From NCBI GenBank assembly GCA_015055665.1, contig SVHX01000003.1:47048-110406 (forward strand): DNA of 63,359 nucleotides. The letters are read 5' to 3'. Positions 53,484 through 61,839 of this stretch are shown here, in pieces (the stretch's first letter is position 1; each line of letters opens with the position of its first letter). The notes below the pieces were generated by a model. The model worked only from the letters and a program-made list of their open reading frames with translations. It was not told the origin of the DNA and did no database searches. Source of the stretch: Clostridiales bacterium. GTDB taxonomy: Bacteria; Bacillota; Clostridia; Christensenellales; UBA1242. The translations under genes and the position numbers were made by a program.

Positions 53484-54269
53484 TTACGCCTTGTTAATTA
53501 GTCGTAGTATATCATCTATCTTAGCAATACCTGCACGCTCTCCACGCTTGATAGCAAGCTCCACCTTCTCAGTATTAAAAGAGAACGGATTAATCCCTGC
53601 CATGTTAGGTCTTATTACAACATCTGCATGAGTACTCTTCAATTTCTGAACTTCCTTAGCGGACAACGTCATAGAATACATAATAGTTTCGATCATATTC
53701 TTAGGCTTTCTTGTTACCTTAAATTTCTCAAGAACATCACAAGATATTATAATATCCGCCCCCATGCTTACAGCTACATCTTCTGGCAAGTTGTTAAGAA
53801 CTCCGCCATCAACTAGTATCATATCTTCCTTAACAAGCGGAGTAAAGACACCAGGTATAGATAGCGAACTACGTACGGCATCCCTAAGGTTACCCGATTT
53901 AAGAACAACCGCCTTTTCGGATACCAAATCAGTGGCAACACATGCAAACTGTTTAGGCAACTGCTCAATATTGATATCAGGCAAAAAGTTGTTGATTGCT
54001 TTCATAACCCCCTTGCCCGAGAACAATCCGCTTATGTCAAAGTTCATATCAAGGAAATTATAAGTCTTAAACTTCTTGGCTAGATCAGTCATCTCTTCAA
54101 AAGTAAGCCCGAGAGCGAATCCAGCCCCCACAACACTACCCATACTAGTTCCTACAACGATATCAATAGGAACATTATGTCGCTCCAATACTTTAATAAG
54201 TCCAATATGAGCACAGCCTAATGCTCCGCCCCCGCCTAGAACAAGGGCGACTTTTTTTCTTTCAGACAT
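53484..54269 (-). CDS. Patatin-like phospholipase (YlbK/NTE type)
   Basis: 261 residues. Oxyanion loop LVLGGGGALGCAHIG (residues 9-23), nucleophile elbow GTSMGSV (about 40-46; catalytic Ser) and catalytic DGG in LVDGGVLNNLP (about 150). A lysophospholipase/esterase activity is likely. GAGGT precedes ATG 54269. It corresponds to ylbK, which lies between ylbJ and ylbM in Bacillus, as here. Confidence 0.92.
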   Translation of the reverse strand: MSERKKVALVLGGGGALGCAHIGLIKVLERHNVPIDIVVGTSMGSVVGAGFALGLTFEEMTDLAKKFKTYNFLDMNFDISGLFSGKGVMKAINNFLPDINIEQLPKQFACVATDLVSEKAVVLKSGNLRDAVRSSLSIPGVFTPLVKEDMILVDGGVLNNLPEDVAVSMGADIIISCDVLEKFKVTRKPKNMIETIMYSMTLSAKEVQKLKSTHADVVIRPNMAGINPFSFNTEKVELAIKRGERAGIAKIDDILRLINKA

Positions 54270-54319
54270 TAATACACCTCTATTCTATTTTTAACATTTC
54301 ATACATATTTTAATATATA

Positions 54320-55297
54320 ATGACAAAATTCCAAACTAAAAAAAGTACTTTTTTTAATTACTTTTATATTTTTTCAATACTTTTTATTATCTGTCAGATG
54401 GTAATTACTCCAATGACAGCTATTTCCGCTTTCGGACAAGGCGTAATCATCTGGGCAACCAAGATACTACCAGCACTCTTGCCGTTTTTCGTTCTTACAA
54501 CACTTTTGTCTTACACAACATTTACATCTACTGTAGGCAAATGGCTCTCACCCATTACTAACAAACTCTACGGCGTAGGAGGCGTTGCTGGATACGTTTA
54601 TCTTATGAGCATAATGTCTGGATACCCAGTAGGCGCCAAGCTTACAGCGGACCTGTATCGCAAAGATATTATTACATCTCCACAAGCCATAAGTATCTCG
54701 GCTTTTACCAGTACATCAGGCCCATTATTTGTAATAGGTACTGTAGGAGTGGGCTTCTTTGGTAGCCAAAAGATAGGCATAATTGTCCTAATCACCCACC
54801 TACTTGGAGCATTAATTAATGGCATTTTTTATAGACAAAAGTGCAATTCCAATACACATATATTAGGCGTCAAACCAATTACCCGCAATGTGCTTAACGA
54901 TAGCATGGCAAGCAGTATTGCTAGCATTATGACCGTTGGCGGATTTATAGCAATATTCTATATGATACTGCAATTACTACTTAGCATAGGAATATTCAAC
55001 ATCCCCGCCTTACTGTTTGCAAAAATAGGAATATCTCCCGATATAACCATTGGGATAATGTCCGGATTAATCGAGGTTACTAGCGGAGCTCTAGCTCTTT
55101 CTCAATGCCATATCGGTAGCGACTTAGCTATTGTGTTGCTATCATTTCTTGTATCATTTGGCGGGATATCAATTCATGCACAAGCCTATTGCTTCCTCAA
55201 AGACTTTGATATGCCGTATTACAAATTTTTGTTACAAAAGCTCACTCACGCCCTCATCTCAGCCGCACTTGCATTTATAATTGTGCTTGTATTTTGA
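54320..55297 (+). CDS. ylbJ: Sporulation integral membrane protein YlbJ-like
   Basis: 325 residues with about eight membrane helices. GYVYLMSIMSGYPVGAKLTADLY (about residues 91-113, shown in part) and ISAFTSTSGPLFVIGTVGVG form the nucleoside-recognition-domain gate motifs typical of YlbJ. In Bacillus the protein is needed for heat-resistant spores; here the role is inferred. No clear Shine-Dalgarno precedes ATG 54320, and a TATAAT overlaps it, so the true start may be different. Divergent from the patatin gene. Confidence 0.85.
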   Translation: MTKFQTKKSTFFNYFYIFSILFIICQMVITPMTAISAFGQGVIIWATKILPALLPFFVLTTLLSYTTFTSTVGKWLSPITNKLYGVGGVAGYVYLMSIMSGYPVGAKLTADLYRKDIITSPQAISISAFTSTSGPLFVIGTVGVGFFGSQKIGIIVLITHLLGALINGIFYRQKCNSNTHILGVKPITRNVLNDSMASSIASIMTVGGFIAIFYMILQLLLSIGIFNIPALLFAKIGISPDITIGIMSGLIEVTSGALALSQCHIGSDLAIVLLSFLVSFGGISIHAQAYCFLKDFDMPYYKFLLQKLTHALISAALAFIIVLVF

Positions 55298-55308
55298 ACA
55301 AAGAAAAA

Positions 55309-55326
55309 CCGGCTAGTTGTAGCCGG
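55309..55326. terminator. Intrinsic hairpin between ylbJ and the 55355 gene
   Basis: A perfect 7-bp GC-rich stem CCGGCTA/TAGCCGG around 4 nt with an A run on the left. It serves convergent genes; T tract on the minus strand only. Confidence 0.6.
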
Positions 55327-55354
55327 CAAATTACATTATGCATAATACATAATT

Positions 55355-56131
55355 TTAATAATATATGTCTGCAATTAACAATTTAAGTTTCTCATAAGTA
55401 CTCTTATGCTTCTTGTTCTTACCTAGCATCCTCTCTAGAGGTACTAGCAACGCATTGATAATTATAAGCTCTTCTAGATGCACCGCCCTATTAAGAGCTT
55501 TAAGTACAATTAGAAGTTCCTCTTTGTCAACATACTTAATCTTAATATCTTCGTTAATAGCGTTCTGCAATTCTACAATAGATAATATCAGATTAGCAAA
55601 GAGTATCTTAGCATTATCGTTGGCTCTGGCCTCTTCCACAGTTTCCTCTATTGTTACCTGCTCAGAACTCTCCTCTTCCGGCTCAGTCGAATTGCCTTCT
55701 TCATCAATATTAAGTAGAGTCTTGACTGCATACTTGTATTCCACTAGCAATGTCAAAGCAAAATTATTATAACTAATATTATAACCATCTGGACTATAGA
55801 AGTTGTCTGTTACGAAAGATTGTAGATTAATATTACGCTTATCCACCTCGAGCAACAAACAAGTAACAAATGCAACAGTACTCTTCTCATCACTAGGCAT
55901 CTGGAAATATCCACCATTATTAGGGTTGCTCGCACGACAAAAGTCTAGAGTTCTTGCAAACTTAAACCCCTCCATACAATGAGAATATAGATTATATAAC
56001 GTTTCGCTCTTAACTATTGCCTTAAGAATATTCGAAACTTTAGTATCAGATAATATGAATCTACCTTCGATCATATCATTACACGCATCAAAGAAGTGTG
56101 CCAGATTCTGTCTTTCTTCGTCTGTATACAT
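55355..56131 (-). CDS. Hypothetical helical protein (258 aa)
   Basis: The family is not recognised. Soluble, mostly helical, with an acidic low-complexity stretch in the middle (EEGNSTEPEEESSEQVTIEE, about residues 145-165) that separates two helical halves. ATG 56131 is preferred: GGGGG lies eight bases upstream and overlaps an in-frame ATG at 56146, the same arrangement as in the giant gene. Single-gene unit; the gap to 56351 is AT-rich. Confidence 0.7.
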   Translation of the reverse strand: MYTDEERQNLAHFFDACNDMIEGRFILSDTKVSNILKAIVKSETLYNLYSHCMEGFKFARTLDFCRASNPNNGGYFQMPSDEKSTVAFVTCLLLEVDKRNINLQSFVTDNFYSPDGYNISYNNFALTLLVEYKYAVKTLLNIDEEGNSTEPEEESSEQVTIEETVEEARANDNAKILFANLILSIVELQNAINEDIKIKYVDKEELLIVLKALNRAVHLEELIIINALLVPLERMLGKNKKHKSTYEKLKLLIADIYY

Positions 56132-56351
56132 TAGTAATTCCCCCATTACAAGATTATTTTAACCGAAACACAAGATAAAATCAAATATTTTTAGTACCTC
56201 TTTTTAATTTTAGTAAAAATTAAAATATTAGCCTCATATATTACTTACGATAAAATTAGTCAATTTCCGCCAAATATCATATCAAAGTATTTGAATTTAT
56301 TCGAAAGTATGATACAATTTTAATTGATGAATTAAAAATTACGGAGCTTAT

Positions 56352-56888
56352 ATGGAATTTGTCCAAGATAATACTATTCAGAAGATAAAATTACTTTTCG
56401 TACTCGAGAGATTAGAGATACCTCTTACCGAGAATAACATTATAGATATTTGCACATCTAGCAACAATTGGTTCACATATCTTGACCTTAAGGAAGCTAT
56501 GTACCAACTAATCGAAGCTGGATTCATATTTGAGACCAAACTAGATAACGAAGAAGCCCGCTACGGCATTACCCTCGATGGTAGAGAGTGCCTAAGCCAC
56601 TTCCACCACCGCATCCCCAAGGATACTAGAGATAAGATATCCGCATACGCCCAAGAGAATAGACTTAACCTCAAACGTAGCCAAGAATATATATCCGAAT
56701 ATAGCAAGAATATTGACGGTAGCTATACAGTCACTCTTAAGATCAAAGAGCCGGAGTCTAGTAGCTCTCTGCTAGAAATCAAGGTAAAAACACCAACCCG
56801 AGCATCTGCTCTAGATACTGCAAAAAAGTGGACTAAGAAAGCTCCTCAAATATACGAAAGCATATACGACGCCCTACTCGAACAATAA
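56352..56888 (+). CDS. DUF4364-family protein
   Basis: 178 residues. The N-terminal part is a winged-helix-like domain (IQKIKLLFVLERLEIPLTEN, WFTYLDLKEAMYQLIEAGFI), with the family's LTLDGRE-type turn as GITLDGRECLSHF. The C-terminal half has beta strands (SYTVTLKIKEPESSSSLLEI). A transcription-regulatory role is suggested by the fold. GGAG precedes ATG 56352, and the TSCPD gene follows 10 bp later. Confidence 0.85.
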   Translation: MEFVQDNTIQKIKLLFVLERLEIPLTENNIIDICTSSNNWFTYLDLKEAMYQLIEAGFIFETKLDNEEARYGITLDGRECLSHFHHRIPKDTRDKISAYAQENRLNLKRSQEYISEYSKNIDGSYTVTLKIKEPESSSSLLEIKVKTPTRASALDTAKKWTKKAPQIYESIYDALLEQ

Positions 56889-56898
56889 GGAGAATATT

Positions 56899-57144
56899 AT
56901 GGAATATATCACACACGGAACTTGCTCCCGCAAGATTAACTTCGAGGTTGATAACAACGGTATTATTACATCTTGCCAATTCGTTGGCGGATGTGCCGGC
57001 AATACCCAAGGAATTGCAAGCCTTGTTGTTGGCATGAAGGTCGAAGATGTTATAGCTCGCACAGAGGGTATACAATGCCGAGGTGGTACATCTTGTCCCG
57101 ACCAACTATCTCGTGCCCTCAAAGAATATCTTAATAACAAATAA
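56899..57144 (+). CDS. TSCPD-domain protein (TIGR03905 family)
   Basis: 81 residues. FVGGCAGNTQGIASLVVGM and IQCRGGTSCPDQLSRAL contain the conserved cysteines and the TSCPD-type end; the domain occurs alone here and also at the C-terminus of some ribonucleotide reductases. Metal or ligand binding is likely; function unproven. AGGAG precedes ATG 56899. Second gene of the DUF4364 operon. Confidence 0.9.
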   Translation: MEYITHGTCSRKINFEVDNNGIITSCQFVGGCAGNTQGIASLVVGMKVEDVIARTEGIQCRGGTSCPDQLSRALKEYLNNK

Positions 57145-57172
57145 CATAATATATATCTACTATGCAATTTAA

Positions 57173-57203
57173 GAAAAAACTCCGTTATTTGCGGAGTTTT
57201 TTT
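57173..57203 (+). terminator. Intrinsic terminator
   Basis: AAAAAACTCCG/CGGAGTTTTTT with T7, behind the TSCPD gene; also usable for the minus-strand 57237 gene. Confidence 0.85.
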
Positions 57204-57236
57204 GTTTATCTCGTATTTATGTGCATAATATTACAA

Positions 57237-57470
57237 CTATACTTCCATTTCTGGGTTATCGTCTTTACCCGCACCACTTAATCCCGATTGGCCATCAGCA
57301 ACACGCTTATACCATCTCCTATGATTAGCTTGATGCCTTTTATCGCGCTCGCGCTTTCCAGCAATATAACTTTTAAATCTTTCCACAGGATTTTTAGGTA
57401 AAGTTGGTTCCGCAAGAAGATTACTATTGTTTTCATCTTCTGGCGATTTAGTTTTAAAATATTTTGACAT
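57237..57470 (-). CDS. Small basic hypothetical protein (77 aa)
   Basis: The family is not recognised. Hydrophilic, with a strongly basic centre (YIAGKRERDKRHQANHRRWYKR, residues about 36-57, shown in part) and an acidic tail; it probably binds nucleic acid or is disordered. AGGAG six bases before ATG 57470 supports a real gene. The 322-bp gap to valS holds only the valS terminator and AT-rich sequence. Confidence 0.6.
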   Translation of the reverse strand: MSKYFKTKSPEDENNSNLLAEPTLPKNPVERFKSYIAGKRERDKRHQANHRRWYKRVADGQSGLSGAGKDDNPEMEV

Positions 57471-57664
57471 TTTTAACTCCTTTTATGAAATTTATGTTAT
57501 CAATATAATAAATCAAAAACAATAAAATAGCAACAATATTTAATAAGTTTCCATAAAATAACGCATTCCAATATTATAACGTGCGCTTCAATGAATGCCT
57601 TTAAAAAAAGCAGCAAATTGAAGAATCCTCTGTATTCCAATTTATTAAAAATTTGAAATCCAAT

Positions 57665-57699
57665 AAAAAATACCTATCGATTTAAGATAAGTATTTTTC
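57665..57699 (-). terminator. Intrinsic terminator of valS
   Basis: AAAAATAC.TATC pairs with GATA.GTATTTTT. A GGAACT/AGTTCC hairpin lies between it and the valS stop. Confidence 0.7.
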
Positions 57700-57792
57700 G
57701 CCATTTATATAGGAACTCTTGACTATATAATAGATTAAAGCATTAACTATTTTGCTAGTTCCAAAATTGTTAGGCTGTCTTGTATTTTAAGG

Positions 57793-60378
57793 TTATTTAG
57801 TAAGCTCGGCAAGTAATGCTTGGTTCTTGGCTAGTTTATCTTTCTCAGCTTCGATTAATTGTGCAGGTGCTTTGGATACGAATCCTGCGTTACCTAGCAT
57901 CTTCTCGCTACGCTCGATCTCAGACTTTAGTCTAGTAATCTCCTTCTCAACCCTCTCTGCCTCTGCCTTGCTATCCACCATACTATCTAGAGGTATTGCA
58001 ATAGTCATGTCGTTGTATGTAAGTACAACCGAATTGGCATCAAATTCCGCCTCGCTACTAACAACCTTAAGGTCACTAATAAGGGATAATTTGCTAATAT
58101 ACTTAAGTGTGTCTGCATAAAGATCGCTGTTCTTAACAATTACATTAGCCACAATCTTCTTATTATCTGGAACTTTCTTCTCTGCTCTTACATTACGGAT
58201 ACCTCTAATGATATTCATAACTTCGTCAATAATAGCAGATTCTTCGTAAGACTCTGTTACAACTGGCCAAGAGGATATCATAATGCTTTCGTCATGATTA
58301 GGAAGTTCTAGATAGATCTTCTCTGTAACAAAAGGGATAAATGGATGCAATAGTTTAAGTGTCTGAGTAAGCACATATACAAGTGTTGCGCAAGTAGATT
58401 CTTTGTTATCTTCCATCTGGCATTTGCTAAGTTCGATATACCAATCGCAGAACTTAGTCCAGAAGAAGTCGCTTAGATCGCTAGCTGCCATGCCGATATC
58501 GTATTTATCGAACTTCTTGTCGACTGCTTCGATAGTCTTGTTAAGTTCGGTAATAATCCATTTGTCTGCTTTGGTAAGATTAACATCAGTAATGTTCTTA
58601 ACCTCAACACCCTCAATCTGCATAAGAACGTACTTAGATGCGTTCCAGATCTTGTTAATAAAGTTACGAGTAAGAACAACTTTCTTCTCGGAGAATCTCG
58701 AATCTGACTGGATAGCAACCCCATCAAATACGCTGAATCTTAGAGCGTCTACGCCGTATTTGTCTATCATCTCGATAGGATCTGTACCGTTGCCTAGAGT
58801 CTTGCTCATCTTGCGACCATTGGCATCTTTGACAATACCATTGATAACAATATCGCGGAAAGGTATCTCACCCACATACTCAAGACCAGAGAATATCATC
58901 CTAGCCACCCATAGGTTAATAATTTCCCTCGCGGTAACCATTACATTAGTTGGATAGAAATACTTAAGATCTTCGGTATCATCCGGATATCCTAGAGTAC
59001 TTAGTGGCCAAAGAGCCGAGCTAAACCATGTGTCTAATTTGTCTAGCTCTTGCTCTAAGTTATGACTATGACACTTAGGGCACTCGGCAGGATCTGTCTC
59101 TTCAACAATAACTTCTCCACAATCTTTACAAGTAAATATAGGAATATCGTGACCAGACCATATCTGACGGGAGATACACCAGTCTTTGATATTACGCATC
59201 CAGTTAAGGTAAGTCTTCTTGTATTGTTCGTCCATGAACTTAACTTCACCATCTTCGACAACCTTAATAGCAGGCTTAGCTAATTCTTCCATCTTAACGA
59301 ACCACTGGCTCGAAATTAACGGCTCGATAACAGTCTTACATCTTTCGCAATGACCTACGTTGTGGCTGTAATCCTCGATCTTAACTAGGTTACCACTTTC
59401 CTTAAGGTCGGCAACAATCTGCTCCCTTGCCTGCTCGCGAGTAAGACCGCAGTACTTATCCCCTGCAAGCTCGTTAAGCACACCGTCATCACCTATAACC
59501 TTAACAACCTCTAGGTTATGACGCATACCTACCTCGAAGTCGTTAGGATCGTGTGCAGGAGTAATCTTAACTACACCTGTACCAAAGTCCATCTCTACAT
59601 ACTCATCTGCTACAACAGGAATTGGCTTGTTAACAAGTGGAAGGATTACATTTTTGCCAACCATATCTTTGTATCTATCGTCATTAGGATTAACTGCTAC
59701 TGCGGTATCTCCGAGTATTGTCTCTGGTCTAGTGGTTGCAACCTCGATATACTTATCTGTTGTGCCTTCTACTAGATATCTAATATGCCATAGATGTGAT
59801 GGAACTTCCTTAAATTCCACCTCAGCATCAGATATCGAGCTACGACACTTAGGACACCAGTTAACAATTCTCTTGCCCTTGTAGATATATCCTTTCTTGT
59901 ATAGATGAACAAACACCTTTCGAACAGCTCTACAATTACCTTCGTCCATAGTAAACGCTAGTCTATCCCAATCACAAGAATATCCCATACGTTTGAACTG
60001 CTCGATAATATTGCCCTTGTATTCGTCGTACCACTTAAGAATTCTCTTGCCGAATTCCTCTCTGCCCATCTCTTCCTTGGAAGTACCTTCCTTCTCGAGT
60101 TGTTTGCATAGCATATATTCGGTAGCAAGTGCTGCGTGATCTGTACCAGGTACCCAAAGGGCTGAGTATCCTTGCATACGCTTCCGTCTAATGATTATAT
60201 CTTGAATAGTCTGCTGAAATGCATGCCCCATATGCAACTTGCTAGTAATATTAGGTGGTGGCATGATAATAGTGAAAGGCTCTTTGCTCTTATCAACCTC
60301 AGCTTTAAAGTATCCACGGCTTAGCCATGTGTTGTATATTTCTGTCTCAAATTCACTTGGGTTGTATGTCTTTTCCAT
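57793..60378 (-). CDS. valS: Valyl-tRNA synthetase
   Basis: 861 residues. Class I HIGH motif as PPPNITSKLHMGHAF (residues 40-54, HMGH) and KMSKS as GRKMSKTLGNG (about residue 525). The editing domain (residues about 190-340), a zinc ribbon CKDCGEVIVEETDPAECPKC in the insertion and a C-terminal coiled coil (about 800-860) are all present. No T-box leader is visible; the small membrane gene lies 10 bp upstream and the site before ATG is only AAGAAG. Confidence 0.98.
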   Translation of the reverse strand: MEKTYNPSEFETEIYNTWLSRGYFKAEVDKSKEPFTIIMPPPNITSKLHMGHAFQQTIQDIIIRRKRMQGYSALWVPGTDHAALATEYMLCKQLEKEGTSKEEMGREEFGKRILKWYDEYKGNIIEQFKRMGYSCDWDRLAFTMDEGNCRAVRKVFVHLYKKGYIYKGKRIVNWCPKCRSSISDAEVEFKEVPSHLWHIRYLVEGTTDKYIEVATTRPETILGDTAVAVNPNDDRYKDMVGKNVILPLVNKPIPVVADEYVEMDFGTGVVKITPAHDPNDFEVGMRHNLEVVKVIGDDGVLNELAGDKYCGLTREQAREQIVADLKESGNLVKIEDYSHNVGHCERCKTVIEPLISSQWFVKMEELAKPAIKVVEDGEVKFMDEQYKKTYLNWMRNIKDWCISRQIWSGHDIPIFTCKDCGEVIVEETDPAECPKCHSHNLEQELDKLDTWFSSALWPLSTLGYPDDTEDLKYFYPTNVMVTAREIINLWVARMIFSGLEYVGEIPFRDIVINGIVKDANGRKMSKTLGNGTDPIEMIDKYGVDALRFSVFDGVAIQSDSRFSEKKVVLTRNFINKIWNASKYVLMQIEGVEVKNITDVNLTKADKWIITELNKTIEAVDKKFDKYDIGMAASDLSDFFWTKFCDWYIELSKCQMEDNKESTCATLVYVLTQTLKLLHPFIPFVTEKIYLELPNHDESIMISSWPVVTESYEESAIIDEVMNIIRGIRNVRAEKKVPDNKKIVANVIVKNSDLYADTLKYISKLSLISDLKVVSSEAEFDANSVVLTYNDMTIAIPLDSMVDSKAEAERVEKEITRLKSEIERSEKMLGNAGFVSKAPAQLIEAEKDKLAKNQALLAELTK

Positions 60379-60388
60379 TTCTTCTTAA

Positions 60389-60646
60389 TTAAACTCCTGC
60401 TCTCAAAATAATTATTAGTACCGCTACGAATAGACAAGCAAGTCCTACTGCCTTAAAGCCGATTAGGATAGGATCCTTGTCATCAATATTGTCTGACTTA
60501 CGCACGACAATTGCCACACGCTTAGCAATAATAGCCAGCGACAGACCAACAATGGCAAAAGCCAATGCAAAGATTATCTCTGTCATGGAAAGTCTTGCTA
60601 TAAGGTTATCCCAAAAATCTCCGAAAGAATTAAGTAAAAATCTCAT
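60389..60646 (-). CDS. Small two-helix membrane protein (85 aa)
   Basis: The family is not recognised. Two hydrophobic helices (MTEIIFALAFAIVGLSLAII and AVGLACLFVAVLIIIL) flank a short charged loop (RKSDNIDDKDPI). GAGGT precedes ATG 60646. It is 10 bp upstream of valS, so the two are co-transcribed; any functional link is unknown. Confidence 0.75.
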   Translation of the reverse strand: MRFLLNSFGDFWDNLIARLSMTEIIFALAFAIVGLSLAIIAKRVAIVVRKSDNIDDKDPILIGFKAVGLACLFVAVLIIILRAGV

Positions 60647-60804
60647 AAAAATACCTCTGTCTGTAAATTTTATAATATATACAAAGTAAGTATATCACTA
60701 TATTTCAAAAAAAACAAGCCTATTCCTAAAAAAATCCAATAACAAATTTCATTTCTTAAGAATATACTCTTAGTGTGAACAAATACAAAAACTAGGAGGT
60801 AAAG

Positions 60805-61788
60805 ATGAAAAAACTGCTAATTGCCCTACTCTGTCTATTGTTTGCTACCCCTCTAACACTAGTAGGATGCAAAGATGACACCAACACAGTGCGATTGTGT
60901 GAGGTAACTCATAGCGTATTCTATGCACCGCTATATATCGCCATCAACAATGGATACTTTGAAGAATACGACATAGAGATTGAACTTAGTAATGGTGGCG
61001 GAGCAGACAAATGCATGAACGCATTAGTTAGCAAATCCGCCGATATTGCATTAATGGGTCCCGAGGCTACAATTTATGTAGCTAACCAAGGCAAGGAGGA
61101 TATGCCAGTAGTATTTGGTCAACTCACCCAAAGAGATGGTTCATTTATAATCGGTAGAGAATCTGTTGAGGAATTCACTTGGGATGTTCTTTCTGGCAAA
61201 GAAATTCTTGGAGGTCGTAGAGGCGGAGTTCCTGCCATGACTCTTGAATACGCTATCGAGAAGAACAACGTTAATTGCACAATTAATTATGACGTAGCAT
61301 TTGACAATCTAACTAGTGCATTTATGGGTGGTACTGGCGACTTTGTAACAGCCTTTGAGCCAACCGCAAGCCAGATTGTCGCAAGTGGCAAAGGTCATAT
61401 ACTAGCAAGCGTAGGTGCCGAAACTGGCGAAATCCCTTATACTGCATTTACAGCTAATCGTAGTTATATTAATAACAACGAGGATACAATCAAGAATTTC
61501 TTGAAAGCTATCATGAAAGGATACAACTTCCTTATGAGTGCTGATATTGATGATGTGGTAGCTGCACTTAAACCAAGCTTTGATGGCACAAGCGACGCTC
61601 TAATCAAGACCAGTATCGAGGCTTATATCCGTATCGATTCTTGGAGCAGAACACCTGTTATGAGCCAGGTTGCTTACGACAATTTGATGGACATAATCAT
61701 TAATTCTGGCACACTTACCAGTAGAGTAGACATGAGCAAAGTTGTAGACAATTCTTACGCTCAGAGCATACTTGCAGACATTGCATAA
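60805..61788 (+). CDS. ABC-type NitT/TauT (SsuA/THI5-like) substrate-binding lipoprotein
   Basis: 327 residues. Signal peptide and lipobox LVGC (Cys at about residue 22) anchor it outside the membrane. The mature part matches THI5/SsuA-type periplasmic-fold binding proteins: PLYIAINNGYFEEYDIEIEL, SADIALMGPEATIYV and GDFVTAFEPTASQIV. Ligands of the family include thiamine precursors, sulphonates and nitrate; the ligand is unknown. AGGAGG precedes ATG 60805. No permease or ATPase gene follows, so its partners are elsewhere. Confidence 0.9.
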   Translation: MKKLLIALLCLLFATPLTLVGCKDDTNTVRLCEVTHSVFYAPLYIAINNGYFEEYDIEIELSNGGGADKCMNALVSKSADIALMGPEATIYVANQGKEDMPVVFGQLTQRDGSFIIGRESVEEFTWDVLSGKEILGGRRGGVPAMTLEYAIEKNNVNCTINYDVAFDNLTSAFMGGTGDFVTAFEPTASQIVASGKGHILASVGAETGEIPYTAFTANRSYINNNEDTIKNFLKAIMKGYNFLMSADIDDVVAALKPSFDGTSDALIKTSIEAYIRIDSWSRTPVMSQVAYDNLMDIIINSGTLTSRVDMSKVVDNSYAQSILADIA

Positions 61789-61793
61789 AACAA

Positions 61794-61828
61794 AAAAATA
61801 ATCCCGCAATTTAGGGATTATTTTTTGT
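61794..61828. terminator. Bidirectional intrinsic terminator
   Basis: A perfect 13-bp stem AAAAAATAATCCC/GGGATTATTTTTT, between the binding-protein gene and the convergent sigma-factor gene. Confidence 0.9.
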
Positions 61829-61839
61829 TTTGCATATTA

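Noticed and set aside
54316..54321. TATAAT overlapping the ylbJ start as a leaderless promoter
   Set aside because: The transcript would begin downstream of the ATG and there is no good -35 box; it is more likely an AT-rich coincidence with an uncertain start.
60647..60804. T-box riboswitch for valS
   Set aside because: The space upstream of the valS operon is only 158 bp, is shared with a divergent gene and shows no T-box sequence or specifier stem.
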